DNA of 64,000 nucleotides from Pseudomonas costantinii (GTDB taxonomy: Bacteria; Pseudomonadota; Gammaproteobacteria; Pseudomonadales; Pseudomonadaceae): assembly GCF_001870435.1 (NCBI RefSeq), contig NZ_MDDR01000016.1, forward strand, positions 186,001 through 250,000, in the 5' to 3' direction. How positions within the stretch are numbered: the stretch's first letter is position 1; the number at the start of each line of letters is the position of its first letter. This document shows, one piece after another, positions 16,414-25,027 of this stretch. The notes below the pieces were generated by a model. The model ran no database searches. It saw only the letters and a program-made list of their open reading frames with translations, and was not told the origin of the DNA. The position numbers were made by a program, and so were the translations under genes.

Positions 16414-17355
16414 ATGTCTGAAACTCGCCGCGATATTCACCCACTGCTTAACGATCGCCTGGACTGGAATCTGCTGCGCACCTTCCGCGTGATCGGCCAG
16501 GAACTGAGCATCAGCCGCGCCGCCGCCCGCCTGCACCTGACTCAACCGGCCATCAGCCAGGCCCTCAAACGCCTGGAAGAACAACTCGACTGCCAACTTA
16601 TCGCCCGCCGTGGCCCGCGATTCGTGCTGACCGAAGCCGGCGAACAGATCTTCGCCATCGCCGGCGAGATGTACGGCCAGGTGTCGCAGATGAGCAACGC
16701 CCTGCAAAAGCCCGGTGATGAGGTGATCGGCAAAGTGCGCTTGCTGATGATCAGCCGCATCAACTCGGACACCTTCGACGACTTCCTTGCCGACTTTCAT
16801 CGCGAGCATCCCCGAGTCGATCTTGAGGTAGAGGTGATGCGCAGCTCGGACATCGTCGCCGCCCTCCTGGAAAAAACCGCAACCCTGGGCCTGAGCCTCA
16901 ATCGCCGGCCACAACCCCGCCTGGAACAGCACCTGTTTCTGCGCCAGCGTTATGCGTTTTTTTGTGGCCGGCACCACCCTCTGTTTGGGCGCAGTGGCTT
17001 GGCTGAGGGGGATTTGCAGTCGGAAAACTTCGTGAGTTTCACCAGCGACCAGATCGGCGGGATGCTGTCGCCGTTGACGATTTTTCGCGATCAGCAGGGG
17101 TTCAGCGGGCGGATCGTGGCGTCCTCCTCCAGCCTGGAAGAGGTGCGGCGCTTGGTGATCGCCGGGTTTGGCTTGGGCTGCCTGCCGATCCATGTGGTGG
17201 CTGAGGACGTAAAGAACGGGTTGCTATGGCGCTTGCCGCCGGATGAAGGGATTACCGATGTGGATATTCATCTGCTGTGGAATCGGGAGCAGAAGATGAG
17301 TCGAGCAGAAACCGTATTTATCGATAGTCTTTCGGCTCGACTGGCTCGCCAATAA
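16414..17355 (+). CDS. LysR-family regulator, divergent to the carbamoylase operon
   Basis: A 313-residue LysR regulator; helix-turn-helix in LSISRAAARLHLTQPAISQA, then LEEQLDCQLIARRGPRFVLT, with a full ligand-binding domain. The ATG at 16414 is preferred over an in-frame TTG at 16402. It is divergent from the MHS transporter-carbamoylase-amidohydrolase operon, and the very AT-rich intervening region (16320-16400) is the likely binding site. It is therefore the best candidate activator of that operon. Confidence 0.88.
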   Translation: MSETRRDIHPLLNDRLDWNLLRTFRVIGQELSISRAAARLHLTQPAISQALKRLEEQLDCQLIARRGPRFVLTEAGEQIFAIAGEMYGQVSQMSNALQKPGDEVIGKVRLLMISRINSDTFDDFLADFHREHPRVDLEVEVMRSSDIVAALLEKTATLGLSLNRRPQPRLEQHLFLRQRYAFFCGRHHPLFGRSGLAEGDLQSENFVSFTSDQIGGMLSPLTIFRDQQGFSGRIVASSSSLEEVRRLVIAGFGLGCLPIHVVAEDVKNGLLWRLPPDEGITDVDIHLLWNREQKMSRAETVFIDSLSARLARQ

Positions 17356-17467
17356 TTGGCGTACTTTGCAAGTCACTTGGCACCCTCTTGCTAGTGTAGG
17401 AACAACGCCCATCGATCACTCTTCACTCACTGGCTGCTTCAGCCGTCCCACACGAAGAGGTGTTCAC

Positions 17468-18289
17468 ATGTCCAAGATCTGGTTTATCACCGGCAGCTCC
17501 CGCGGCCTTGGCCGCGCCATCACTGAGGCGGCCTTGCGTGCCGGGGATCATGTGGTTGCCACTGCGCGCAATCCTCGCCAGTTGGATGATCTGGTCGCCG
17601 AGTACGGTGATGCGGTCTACCCGCTACAGCTGGACGTCACCGACAACAGCCAGGTCCTGCGGGTTGTCGACGCTGCGGTGACGCATTTTGGCCGACTGGA
17701 TGTCGTGGTCAACAACGCGGGTTATGGTGATCTGGCTTCCGTAGAGGACGTCACCCTGGAGGATTTTTCGGCGCAAATCGACACCAACTTCTATGGTGTA
17801 GTGCACGTCAGCAAGGCCGTGATACCGGTTCTGCGCGCCCAAGGCAGCGGGCATATCTTTCAGGTATCGTCCTTGGGTGGGCGCATCGGCATGGCAGGCC
17901 TGGCGGCTTACCAGAGTGCAAAATGGGCAGTCGGTGGCTTTTCGACGGTGCTGGCGCAAGAAGTGACGCCATTGGGAATCCAAGTGACGGTGCTGGAGCC
18001 TGGCGGCATGAGGACTGATTGGTCGGGCACTTCCATGACGATTCCGCCGATCAGCGAACCCTACCAGCAAACCGTCGGGGCATTGGTTGAGCTGCTCAAC
18101 TCCCCGGGCATTCTGCCGACCGGCCCGACACGCGTTGCCGAGATCGTGCTTGAGCTGGCCCTGAGCAAGGATGCGCCCCTTCGCCTGCTGATCGGCAGTG
18201 ACGCCGTGCAATACGCAGCACGGGCGGCGGCGGATCTGGCTACCTCCGACGAAAAATGGCATGACCTCAGCGTGTCAGCCTCTGATTAA
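17468..18289 (+). CDS. classical SDR oxidoreductase
   Basis: A 273-residue short-chain dehydrogenase: TGSSRGLG at residues 8-15, NNAG at 81-84, Ser133/134 and the catalytic Tyr147-Lys151 pair in YQSAK. The PGG motif after the active site (EPGGMRTDWSG) is typical of the retinol-dehydrogenase-like SDRs. Start at 17468 has AAGAGGTG upstream. An AraC-type regulator follows 26 bases downstream in the same direction, so the two form a small operon. Substrate unknown. Confidence 0.88.
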   Translation: MSKIWFITGSSRGLGRAITEAALRAGDHVVATARNPRQLDDLVAEYGDAVYPLQLDVTDNSQVLRVVDAAVTHFGRLDVVVNNAGYGDLASVEDVTLEDFSAQIDTNFYGVVHVSKAVIPVLRAQGSGHIFQVSSLGGRIGMAGLAAYQSAKWAVGGFSTVLAQEVTPLGIQVTVLEPGGMRTDWSGTSMTIPPISEPYQQTVGALVELLNSPGILPTGPTRVAEIVLELALSKDAPLRLLIGSDAVQYAARAAADLATSDEKWHDLSVSASD

Positions 18290-18315
18290 TTTGACCGATT
18301 GAAAAAAGGTGGTCC

Positions 18316-19341
18316 ATGTCTGACGCGCGCCAACCCCGTTTCAACATCCCGGACGTTTTTTGGCAGGCCCTGAAAACCATCGGGCTGGAACCGTCGACGG
18401 TGTTGCGTCAGGCACGGCTACCCGTGACGCTCAACCTTCACGAGCGCCGAGATCGCCGCCAAGTCAGTACCGAGGAATTCTTCCGCCTGTGGGAAGCTGT
18501 AGGCGTGCTGAATCCTGATCCAGCTGCCGGTGTCCTGCTGGTCACCCAGCTGGATAGCGTGTCACTACCGCCTTCCAGTTTTGCAGCGTTTATTGCTCGC
18601 GACTTCAGGGATGGTTTGCATCGCCTCGCCCGCTTCAAACAACTGTGTACGCCCGAGCGTGTGCGGGTGACTGAGGAACGCAACACCTGCACCGTCACCA
18701 TCGATTGGCTGCGCACCCAGCAGCACCCACCCGCGTTATTGATCGACGCAACATTTGCCACGTTCGTTGAGCTGGGTCGACGTGGCTCAGGCGTGCGCAT
18801 CATGCCTCGCCGTGTCGAATTAACCCGCCCGCAGAGCGATAACACCGTATTGGCCGACTTTTTCGGCTGCCCTGTACGCTTCGGCACTGAGCGTAATGCC
18901 TTGATATTTGATGCAGCAGATTTAAACCGGCCCTTCCCAGGTCACAATCCCGAGCTACTCGAAATATTGAACCCGTCCCTGATAGCGGCATTGGCCGAAG
19001 CGGCTGCGTCGCCCACAATCAGCCATCAGGTGAAAAGCACCCTCAAGCGTATCCTCGCCAGCGGTCGACCCGAGATGGTCGAGGTTGCACAGGAAATGGG
19101 CATGAGCGAGCGCACGTTGCAGCGGCGCATTACCGAGGAAGGCAGCAGCTTTCGCCTCCTAATGCTGGAGACGCGTCAGGAGATGGTACGCCATCTGCTG
19201 ACTGAGTCTTCAATCGAGATAGACGAGATCGCGTGTTTGCTCGGCTACGAAGATACCAATTCGTTTTATCGCGCATTTCGCACTTGGGAAGGCACCACAC
19301 CGGCGCGCTGGCGGGCAGCGCAGACGGCCTCTACCCACTGA
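18316..19341 (+). CDS. AraC-family regulator (arabinose-binding-like N-domain)
   Basis: A 341-residue AraC-family protein of the OruR/ArgR-like type: a long N-terminal sensor domain (about residues 20-210) and a C-terminal double helix-turn-helix. The DNA-binding part shows VAQEMGMSERTLQRRITEEG and IDEIACLLGYEDTNSFYRAF (the second HTH signature). AAAGGTGGTCC precedes the start. It lies directly behind the SDR gene, which it probably regulates. Confidence 0.88.
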   Translation: MSDARQPRFNIPDVFWQALKTIGLEPSTVLRQARLPVTLNLHERRDRRQVSTEEFFRLWEAVGVLNPDPAAGVLLVTQLDSVSLPPSSFAAFIARDFRDGLHRLARFKQLCTPERVRVTEERNTCTVTIDWLRTQQHPPALLIDATFATFVELGRRGSGVRIMPRRVELTRPQSDNTVLADFFGCPVRFGTERNALIFDAADLNRPFPGHNPELLEILNPSLIAALAEAAASPTISHQVKSTLKRILASGRPEMVEVAQEMGMSERTLQRRITEEGSSFRLLMLETRQEMVRHLLTESSIEIDEIACLLGYEDTNSFYRAFRTWEGTTPARWRAAQTASTH

Positions 19342-19440
19342 GCTCAGACCGACAATATCCTCTCGACGCTGTTGGCCATGATCTGCAAATCCTCGAAAGG
19401 TTTTCAACCTATCAGCATCAGCCTGACTGCCCCTATCTGT

Positions 19441-19992
19441 TCAAGCCTGTGGCGCGGCGGCGATGGCTTCAGACAGGTCTTCGTACTCCTCGCAGGTGGT
19501 GCCGCACAAGGCTTTGATTTTCACCAATTGCTCCTGCGCCAAGTCGACTCGACCTTTGATCACATAAGCCTCGCCCAGGTACTCACGAACTTGGGCGTAG
19601 TTGGGATCCAGCGCGACCGACTTCAGGTAATAACTGATGCCTTCATCGGTGCGGCCCAGTTTTCGGGTGGCATAGCCGCGATAGTTGAGGGCTTTGGCAG
19701 TGTTCGGATTTTGCAGGGTGTCGAGCAAGGCCAGGGCCTCTTCGTAGCGCCCGTCTTTGGCCAAGCGGTAGGCGTAATCGGTACGGTCGGCGTCTGACGT
19801 GGCGTTGCTGGTTTGCAGTACGCACTTGCCGGTCTTGGCGTCCCAGACCTGGCCTTTAGGGCAATTGGGCTTGGCCGGTTCGGATTCGTCACCGGAGGCG
19901 CGGGCTTGGCCGGTGAGCAACGCGGCAGCCAGGCAAGCGCCGAAAATGAGGCCGGCGCGGTAACTCACGGCGTGTTCGTGGTGGTGCTTCAT
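19441..19992 (-). CDS. periplasmic TPR-repeat protein
   Basis: A 183-residue protein with signal peptide (AGLIFGACLAAALLTGQARA) and a His-rich start (MKHHHEHAV). A short Cys pair segment (NCPKGQVWDAKTGKCVLQ) is followed by TPR units (DYAYRLAKDGRYEEALALLD, AKALNYRGYATRKLGRTDEG, AQVREYLGEAYVIKGRVDLA). A second Cys pair is at CGTTCEEY. Start at 19992 has GGAG about 11 bases upstream. TPR proteins scaffold other proteins; partner unknown. Confidence 0.8.
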   Translation of the reverse strand: MKHHHEHAVSYRAGLIFGACLAAALLTGQARASGDESEPAKPNCPKGQVWDAKTGKCVLQTSNATSDADRTDYAYRLAKDGRYEEALALLDTLQNPNTAKALNYRGYATRKLGRTDEGISYYLKSVALDPNYAQVREYLGEAYVIKGRVDLAQEQLVKIKALCGTTCEEYEDLSEAIAAAPQA

Positions 19993-20125
19993 GGTTGTGA
20001 TGCTCCGTAATGATAGGGAGATACAGCAACAGGTATAGGCAACCATGCACCATTTTCGCCAGTAGTTTAAGCGCCAGCTGACTGTCGGACTTTGGGCGAT
20101 TGCCGCCGACGGTGGGGTTGCTCAT
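19889..20125 (-). CDS. uncertain small ORF overlapping the TPR gene start
   Basis: From ATG 20125, with a good CAGGAAAC ribosome site, a frame runs for 78 residues. The first 46 look protein-like (MSNPTVGGNRPKSDSQLALK, then a hydrophobic stretch CLYLLLYLPII), but the second half is Arg/Pro-rich and is simply another reading frame of the TPR gene's signal peptide region. It may be a real short gene with decayed end, a leader peptide, or chance. Low confidence. Confidence 0.25.
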   Translation of the reverse strand: MSNPTVGGNRPKSDSQLALKLLAKMVHGCLYLLLYLPIITEHHNHEAPPRTRRELPRRPHFRRLPGCRVAHRPSPRLR

Positions 20126-20166
20126 AGGCGTTTCCTGGGTGGTCTGTGAGGTGAACACTCGGAAAC

Positions 20167-20198
20167 GAAAAAGCCCCGTGGCCTGTTCGGCTACGGGG
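20167..20198 (-). terminator. rho-independent terminator
   Basis: On the minus strand a GC-rich hairpin (arms CCCCGTAGCC / GGCCACGGGG, one mismatch) is followed by a T-run. It lies downstream of the 82-residue small-protein gene ending at 20230 and should end its transcript. Confidence 0.8.
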
Positions 20199-20229
20199 AT
20201 TCTTCTATCTAAGGCTGGTCCACTCAGCT

Positions 20230-20478
20230 TCAACGCTCTTTGTTGGCTTGGGAAAGAACCGAGGCGGCAAGGGCTTTCGTCTCCTCGCTGTATTTATCGC
20301 TGCCCAACACCTTTCCAGCTTTCTCCTCCATCTCTGCACTCGTCTGCTTGTCGGTGCCTTTCTGGGCCAGCGCCGAAGCAGCGAGGCTTTTGGCAACGGC
20401 TGAGGACGTTGGATTATTGAGCGTTTGCGCCGCCAACGCTGCGATCTTGCCGGAGGTTTTTTTCGTGTTCTTGCTCAT
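20230..20478 (-). CDS. small Ala/Lys-rich conserved-type protein, 82 residues
   Basis: Start at 20478 with AAAGGAA ribosome site. The product is a soluble, probably all-helical protein with two similar Ala-rich segments (SSAVAKSLAASALAQKGTDK and SEETKALAASVLSQANKER), which look like an internal duplication. It has a Lys-rich N-terminus (MSKNTKKTSGKIAALAAQ). No known domain is recognised. It has its own terminator downstream. The in-frame extension upstream to 20739 has unlike composition and was rejected. Confidence 0.7.
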   Translation of the reverse strand: MSKNTKKTSGKIAALAAQTLNNPTSSAVAKSLAASALAQKGTDKQTSAEMEEKAGKVLGSDKYSEETKALAASVLSQANKER

Positions 20479-20792
20479 GATGCAATTCCTTTGCAGTTGG
20501 ACGCGCACGATCTCGTGCGCAACCACAAAGTAATGAGTTGTTGGGGGTATCGCAACGCGCTGCCTGTAGGCAACGGCTGGGAAGTAGGTGCGAAAGGTGC
20601 ATCTGTCGCATAGTGCGCACCAGAACACCGCGACGCCCCAGGCCAGTTGACCTAGAGCGTCACATCGATTGCACTGATGATTACTATCGAAACGAGCGCC
20701 TGCTCGATTTTCAACACTGATTCCTATAATCGCCTCCAAATTCCCTCCCCCTCGCCTGGCTTCAGGCGACGTTCACCCTGGAACCCAACACC
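20479..20792 (+). promoter_or_regulatory. intergenic region with probable promoter for MFS gene
   Basis: No gene is visible in this 314-base gap between two divergent genes. A good -10 hexamer TATAAT at 20725-20730 sits about 63 bases before the MFS start; the corresponding -35 is poor. A purine-rich ribosome site before 20793 is not evident. Confidence 0.4.
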
Positions 20793-22019
20793 ATGCCAAG
20801 TGCCAGCCAGGTCCCTCGCGGCCTCCCCGAACATAATCAACAGAGTGTCAAACAGCAGTGGCTGGCGATTCTCTCGGTCGCCGTGGGTGCCTTCGCCTTG
20901 GTGACCAGCGAATTTCTGCCGGTGGGCGTGCTCAACGACGTCGCCAGCGACCTGGGCATCAGTGCCGGCCACGCCGGTCTGATGGTGACCCTGCCCGGCA
21001 TCATGGCCGCCCTCGCCGCCCCCTTGCTGTCGATCATCATTGGCGCCATGGACCGTCGCTATCTGCTGATCGGCCTGACACTGATCATGATCATCGCCAA
21101 CATGGTCGTGGCCTATGCCAGCGACTTCAGCCTGCTGTTGTTCGGCCGCGTGCTACTGGGCATCAGTATCGGCGGCTTCTGGGCGACGGCCATCGCCCTC
21201 AGCGGCCGCCTGGCGCCCAAGGGCGTAGGCGTAGCGAAGGCCACCTCGATCATCATGATGGGGGTGACCCTGGCCACCGTGCTGGGCGTGCCCGTCGGCA
21301 CCTGGCTCAGTGGCCTGATGGGCTGGCGCATGACCTTCCTGGTCACCGCGCTGGTGGGCATACCCGTGCTAATAGCTCAGGTCTTGCTGCTGCCAACGCT
21401 TAAACCGGAAAAAGCCATTCTCGTCAGAGACCTGCCGGCCTTGTTTATCAACCCACGCGCTCGGGTCGGGTTAATCGCTGTATTGCTGATCGGCCTGGCG
21501 CACTTTGCCGCGTACACCTATGTTGCACCGTTCTTCAAAAACAGCTCCGGCTTCGACGGCCCGACGATTGGCTCACTGCTGCTGATGTTTGGCGTGGCGG
21601 GGGTCGCAGGTAACGTTTTCGCCGGTTTCGCCGCCAACCGCAGCGTGCGTTATACCCTGCTGCTGGTCGCGCTGATGATCGGCACCAGCACCGCCCTGTT
21701 CCCCTACTTCGCCACCGGCCTGACCGGCGCAACGATGCTGATCGCACTCTGGGGCTTTGCCTTCGGCGCCTTCCCGGCCTGCGCGAGCATTTGGATGTTT
21801 GTGGTAGCGCCCAAGGATGTTGAACGCGGCATGCCGCTGTTCGTCGCGTTGTTCCAGGTGATTATTGCGCTGGGCTCGTTCTTCGGCGGGCGGATCGTCG
21901 ACCAAATGGGCAGTTCGGTCCTGTTGAGCCTGGCCACGGTTCTGGTGGGCTGCGGTTTTGTTACGGTGCTTGTGCTGGGGCGTAAGGTCAGTAATAGCTT
22001 GGTGGCGCAACCCGCCTGA
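20793..22019 (+). CDS. MFS efflux transporter, DHA1 type (sugar/nucleoside/drug efflux-like)
   Basis: A 408-residue, 12-helix MFS protein. SVAVGAFALVTSEFLPVGVL in helix 1 and RVLLGISIGGFWATAIALSG in helix 4 are typical of the AraJ/YdhP/NepI group of the DHA1 family, which exports arabinose-like sugars, purine nucleosides or drugs. It stands alone, followed by a strong terminator. The exported compound cannot be predicted. Confidence 0.85.
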   Translation: MPSASQVPRGLPEHNQQSVKQQWLAILSVAVGAFALVTSEFLPVGVLNDVASDLGISAGHAGLMVTLPGIMAALAAPLLSIIIGAMDRRYLLIGLTLIMIIANMVVAYASDFSLLLFGRVLLGISIGGFWATAIALSGRLAPKGVGVAKATSIIMMGVTLATVLGVPVGTWLSGLMGWRMTFLVTALVGIPVLIAQVLLLPTLKPEKAILVRDLPALFINPRARVGLIAVLLIGLAHFAAYTYVAPFFKNSSGFDGPTIGSLLLMFGVAGVAGNVFAGFAANRSVRYTLLLVALMIGTSTALFPYFATGLTGATMLIALWGFAFGAFPACASIWMFVVAPKDVERGMPLFVALFQVIIALGSFFGGRIVDQMGSSVLLSLATVLVGCGFVTVLVLGRKVSNSLVAQPA

Positions 22020-22035
22020 CCAGACAGTACCTGCT

Positions 22036-22072
22036 AAAAAGCCTGCTGAGCATTGAGCTCGGCAGGCTTTTT
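22036..22072. terminator. bidirectional rho-independent terminator
   Basis: AAAAAGCCTGC and GCAGGCTTTTT form a perfect stem flanked by A and T runs, 17 bases after the MFS stop. It can stop transcription from both directions. The following stretch to 22321 holds no gene I can support. Confidence 0.88.
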
Positions 22073-22321
22073 CAGTTTCAGATACAGCTCGTCATTGGCC
22101 TGGTTTATCTGCCGAAAAAGTACATTCAAACAGTCTCTAATGGAATGCTTAGGCTTTCATTTACGACGATCCAGGTTGTCGCAGAAATAAAGTAATTAGA
22201 AAACCCACAATGACCGAAGCGCAACAGATGGCGGTGGCTCACCCCTGCTTTCATCCACGCCTCAAAAAGTGTCCGCGCATCCCAACTGGAGCAGCTTTTA
22301 AGCCCCGGACGATGAAGTGCA

Positions 22322-22705
22322 TCACGGAGTCAAGGCCGTCGATCGCCTGCGTACGTACCCACTAGCGGGGACCTCGGTGACCTGCACAGAGAGATCAACT
22401 TTTTGTTGCAGCATCACCGACTCGAAGATCTCGACCATGACATCGAGCAGGGCACTGCTGATCGCGTGTCGTTTCTCATCATCACCCGCCTTTCCGGTCA
22501 CCGTAGATACGTTCAGGTGGATGAATTGCTGGCGCTCGTCACAACTGCCAACGAAATAGTCCTCATAACGAACGAGCCGAGTCTTGACCAAATCCAGTCG
22601 CAATCCGGACACCTCGACAAGTGCTTGATGAAGTCGCTGGCAGGCGTCCTTGAAATCAACGTTGTCACCCACCCCAGCAGTGTACTCAAGATAAACATGT
22701 GGCAT
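22322..22705 (-). CDS. CHMI-like tautomerase-superfamily protein
   Basis: A 127-residue protein beginning MPHVYLEYT, so that Pro becomes residue 1 after Met removal, as in the 5-carboxymethyl-2-hydroxymuconate isomerase (HpaF) branch of the tautomerase superfamily. The layout (CQRLHQALVEVSGLRLDLVK, then FIHLNVSTVTGKAGDDEKR) fits that family. These enzymes use the N-terminal Pro as general base for keto-enol isomerisation. It has GGGAG upstream and is the last gene of the leftward half of the divergent cluster, 61 bases after the dioxygenase. No homoprotocatechuate genes are nearby, so its substrate is probably different. Confidence 0.75.
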   Translation of the reverse strand: MPHVYLEYTAGVGDNVDFKDACQRLHQALVEVSGLRLDLVKTRLVRYEDYFVGSCDERQQFIHLNVSTVTGKAGDDEKRHAISSALLDVMVEIFESVMLQQKVDLSVQVTEVPASGYVRRRSTALTP

Positions 22706-22766
22706 GTTCAGCTCCCTTAGAGTAATCGAACGCCGACCGGCAAACGCCGGCCGGAGGACGGGCCGA

Positions 22767-23597
22767 TCAACGGGTTGAGATAATGGGGAACTTGGGGTGC
22801 TCCATTGGCATGTCGAGCGTTAACCCAAGCGGATCGGTACGATGATTCGAGGCCCCCGTATAGCGCGCCGAAACAGGCAACCACAACGTCGAATAAACCC
22901 AGCGTGGCGTATTGGAGCTGTTGGCGGGCGCTGCATGAATGACGTTCATATCATGCACGGTGGCATCACCGGCCTTGAGTGAAGTCGGCGGCGACATCTC
23001 GAACTCATCCAGCACCCATGGATGTTCGTCGAGCAGGGTCACGTTGTCGCGTCGATTAAAATAGCGCCCCAGCATACCCGCCCGATGGCTGCGGCTAAGA
23101 AACTGCATAGTGCCCATCTCCGGCGTCAGATCGACCAATGCGATCCAGATATTCAACGCGCCTTGCCGATCCAGTGGGTGGTGGGGAAAATCTTGGTGCC
23201 AGGGGGTATCACCACCGGCCTCGGCTTCAGGATTCTTGGCGAACACATGGTCGGAATAGAAACGCACTTCCTCACCCACCAGTTGCGAAGCGATGCTCGC
23301 GAGTTGGGGCGAATGGCTGAGCGCCTTGATTTGCGGGCAGGTGTTGGAAACCTCATCCCAGCGCGCATACCAACGGTAGGCATTCTCGATCTGCTTGCCT
23401 GGATCATTGCGATCTACCGTACGCGCGACCTCGCCCATCCGCGTCTTGGCCTCGTTGAGGAGCATCTGCACCGTTTCAGCATTGATCACACTTTCCAGCT
23501 TCATCCAGCCGTTGGCCCGATAATCCAGGATTTGCTGTGCATCCAGCTGGCGCGGCGCGTAGCCGGCATTTGCCTCGGTCTTCATGACTGCTTGCAT
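22767..23597 (-). CDS. PhyH-family Fe(II)/2-oxoglutarate dioxygenase
   Basis: A 276-residue phytanoyl-CoA dioxygenase-family protein. The iron triad is His134 and Asp136 (WHQDFPHH) and His221 (NVIHAAPANS); Arg232 (TPRWVYS) is placed to bind 2-oxoglutarate. Such enzymes hydroxylate, desaturate or rearrange small molecules and are frequent tailoring enzymes in natural-product clusters. The start at 23597 (MQAVMKTEAN) has GGAGA upstream. It is 40 bases behind the exporter gene. Substrate unknown. Confidence 0.85.
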   Translation of the reverse strand: MQAVMKTEANAGYAPRQLDAQQILDYRANGWMKLESVINAETVQMLLNEAKTRMGEVARTVDRNDPGKQIENAYRWYARWDEVSNTCPQIKALSHSPQLASIASQLVGEEVRFYSDHVFAKNPEAEAGGDTPWHQDFPHHPLDRQGALNIWIALVDLTPEMGTMQFLSRSHRAGMLGRYFNRRDNVTLLDEHPWVLDEFEMSPPTSLKAGDATVHDMNVIHAAPANSSNTPRWVYSTLWLPVSARYTGASNHRTDPLGLTLDMPMEHPKFPIISTR

Positions 23598-23637
23598 GTT
23601 CAATCTCCATTGTTTCCAGGGTTTATTGAGCACTGCT

Positions 23638-25017
23638 TCAGGTGGCCGATTGCGCGGCCAAGGGTTGCTTGCGCAGCAACAGGAGCGTCAACGCCCAGCC
23701 CACTGCTAACAACAGCGAGGACAAGACGATAACTTGGGCGAACCCGTGACCGAATTGGGCAGCATCGGTCACGTTGATCAACAGGCTGAAAATTGCCACC
23801 CCGACCAGCCCGCCAACCTGGCGCGAAGCATTGACGATGGCCGAGGCGACCCCGGATTTATCGCTACTAACGTGGTTGACCGCGGTGGTGGTCAATGTGG
23901 GAACGGTCAGAGATATACCGAAGCCGATTACAAACATTTGTACGGCTATATTGCTGTAGGGCGCGCCCCCCACGAACGGTGCCAACGCAATGACGCCCAG
24001 CAATGCGATGGCCAGCCCTAACGCCAGCAAACGCCGCTCGCCCAATGTGGGCAACCAGCGGGCAGCCAGTTGATTGCCGAAAAACAGCACTCCAGTCATC
24101 GGGATAAAAGCCAAACCGGTGTTGACGACGGTGTAGTGATTGACCTGCTGCAAAAAGATACTGAATACGAAGATCAGCCCGTAGAACACAAAGTTCACGA
24201 TCACACCCAGTATCGAGGCCAGGCTGAATGCGGCATTGTTGAACACAGAGAGCGGCACCATCGGCCGTGCAGTGCGGGATTCGACCCATAGAAACCCGAG
24301 TAGCCCGCCGACAAAGCACGCCACGTGCACTGCGACACGCAGGTCAACGCCGCTGGCGCGGCCTAACTCGATAACCGCATAGGTCAGGTTGGCCAAGGTA
24401 AACAACGCCAGCAACTGACCCCACAAGTCGAAACCGCCGTTGTGGTTAGCCGGAATTTTTGGTGCATTGGCCAGACACAGCACAATCCCGATCAGGCCAA
24501 TGGGCAGGTTGATGAAAAAGATGCTGCGCCAGCCAAAGATACCAATCAGCAACCCGCCAACCACTGGACCGGCTGCCAGTGCGATACCCGCCACACCCGC
24601 CCACAGAGCAATTGCCTTGCTGCGCTCGGCAGGCACTTCGAAAGTAATGCGCACCAGCGCCAGAGAAGTCGGCACCAACAGTGCGGCGCCGATACCTTGC
24701 AGTGCCCGAAAGCCGATCAGCAAGGGCAAGGTGTCCGCCAGGCCGCAACCGAGGGAAGCCAGAGTGAATACCGCATACCCCCACAGAAAAATCTTCTTGT
24801 GGCCGAACCGATCACCCAGCGCACCACCGGTGAGTAGGAACGAGGCAAACAGCAGGGTGTAGGCGTTGACGATCCACTGCAGTTGCAGGATGTCGGTGGC
24901 GAACTCGGCCTTGAAGCTTTCGAGCGCGACATTGACCACGCTCACATCGAGCAACACCACCACGAAACCAAGGCAGGTGGCGAGCAGCGTCAGTTTCTTA
25001 TTGCTGAAAGTATCCAT
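23638..25017 (-). CDS. MFS exporter, DHA2 (EmrB/QacA) family, 14 helices
   Basis: A 459-residue transporter. Helix 1 holds LGFVVVLLDVSVVNVALESF and helix 5 has the antiporter motif GVAGIALAAGPVVGGLLIG; loop 2-3 shows LGDRFGHKKIF. This is the DHA2 family of drug/metabolite:H+ antiporters with 14 helices. The start at 25017 (MDTFSNKKLTLL) has GAGGAAT upstream. Embedded in a cluster of biosynthetic-type enzymes, it most likely exports or detoxifies the cluster product. Confidence 0.9.
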   Translation of the reverse strand: MDTFSNKKLTLLATCLGFVVVLLDVSVVNVALESFKAEFATDILQLQWIVNAYTLLFASFLLTGGALGDRFGHKKIFLWGYAVFTLASLGCGLADTLPLLIGFRALQGIGAALLVPTSLALVRITFEVPAERSKAIALWAGVAGIALAAGPVVGGLLIGIFGWRSIFFINLPIGLIGIVLCLANAPKIPANHNGGFDLWGQLLALFTLANLTYAVIELGRASGVDLRVAVHVACFVGGLLGFLWVESRTARPMVPLSVFNNAAFSLASILGVIVNFVFYGLIFVFSIFLQQVNHYTVVNTGLAFIPMTGVLFFGNQLAARWLPTLGERRLLALGLAIALLGVIALAPFVGGAPYSNIAVQMFVIGFGISLTVPTLTTTAVNHVSSDKSGVASAIVNASRQVGGLVGVAIFSLLINVTDAAQFGHGFAQVIVLSSLLLAVGWALTLLLLRKQPLAAQSAT

Positions 25018-25027
25018 TACAAATTCC

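Noticed and set aside
22209..22365. Short plus-strand frame with HPCF and ESRP words reminiscent of NifB-type radical SAM N-termini
   Set aside because: The resemblance is scattered, the Cys motif is absent and it is too short to support a pseudogene call.
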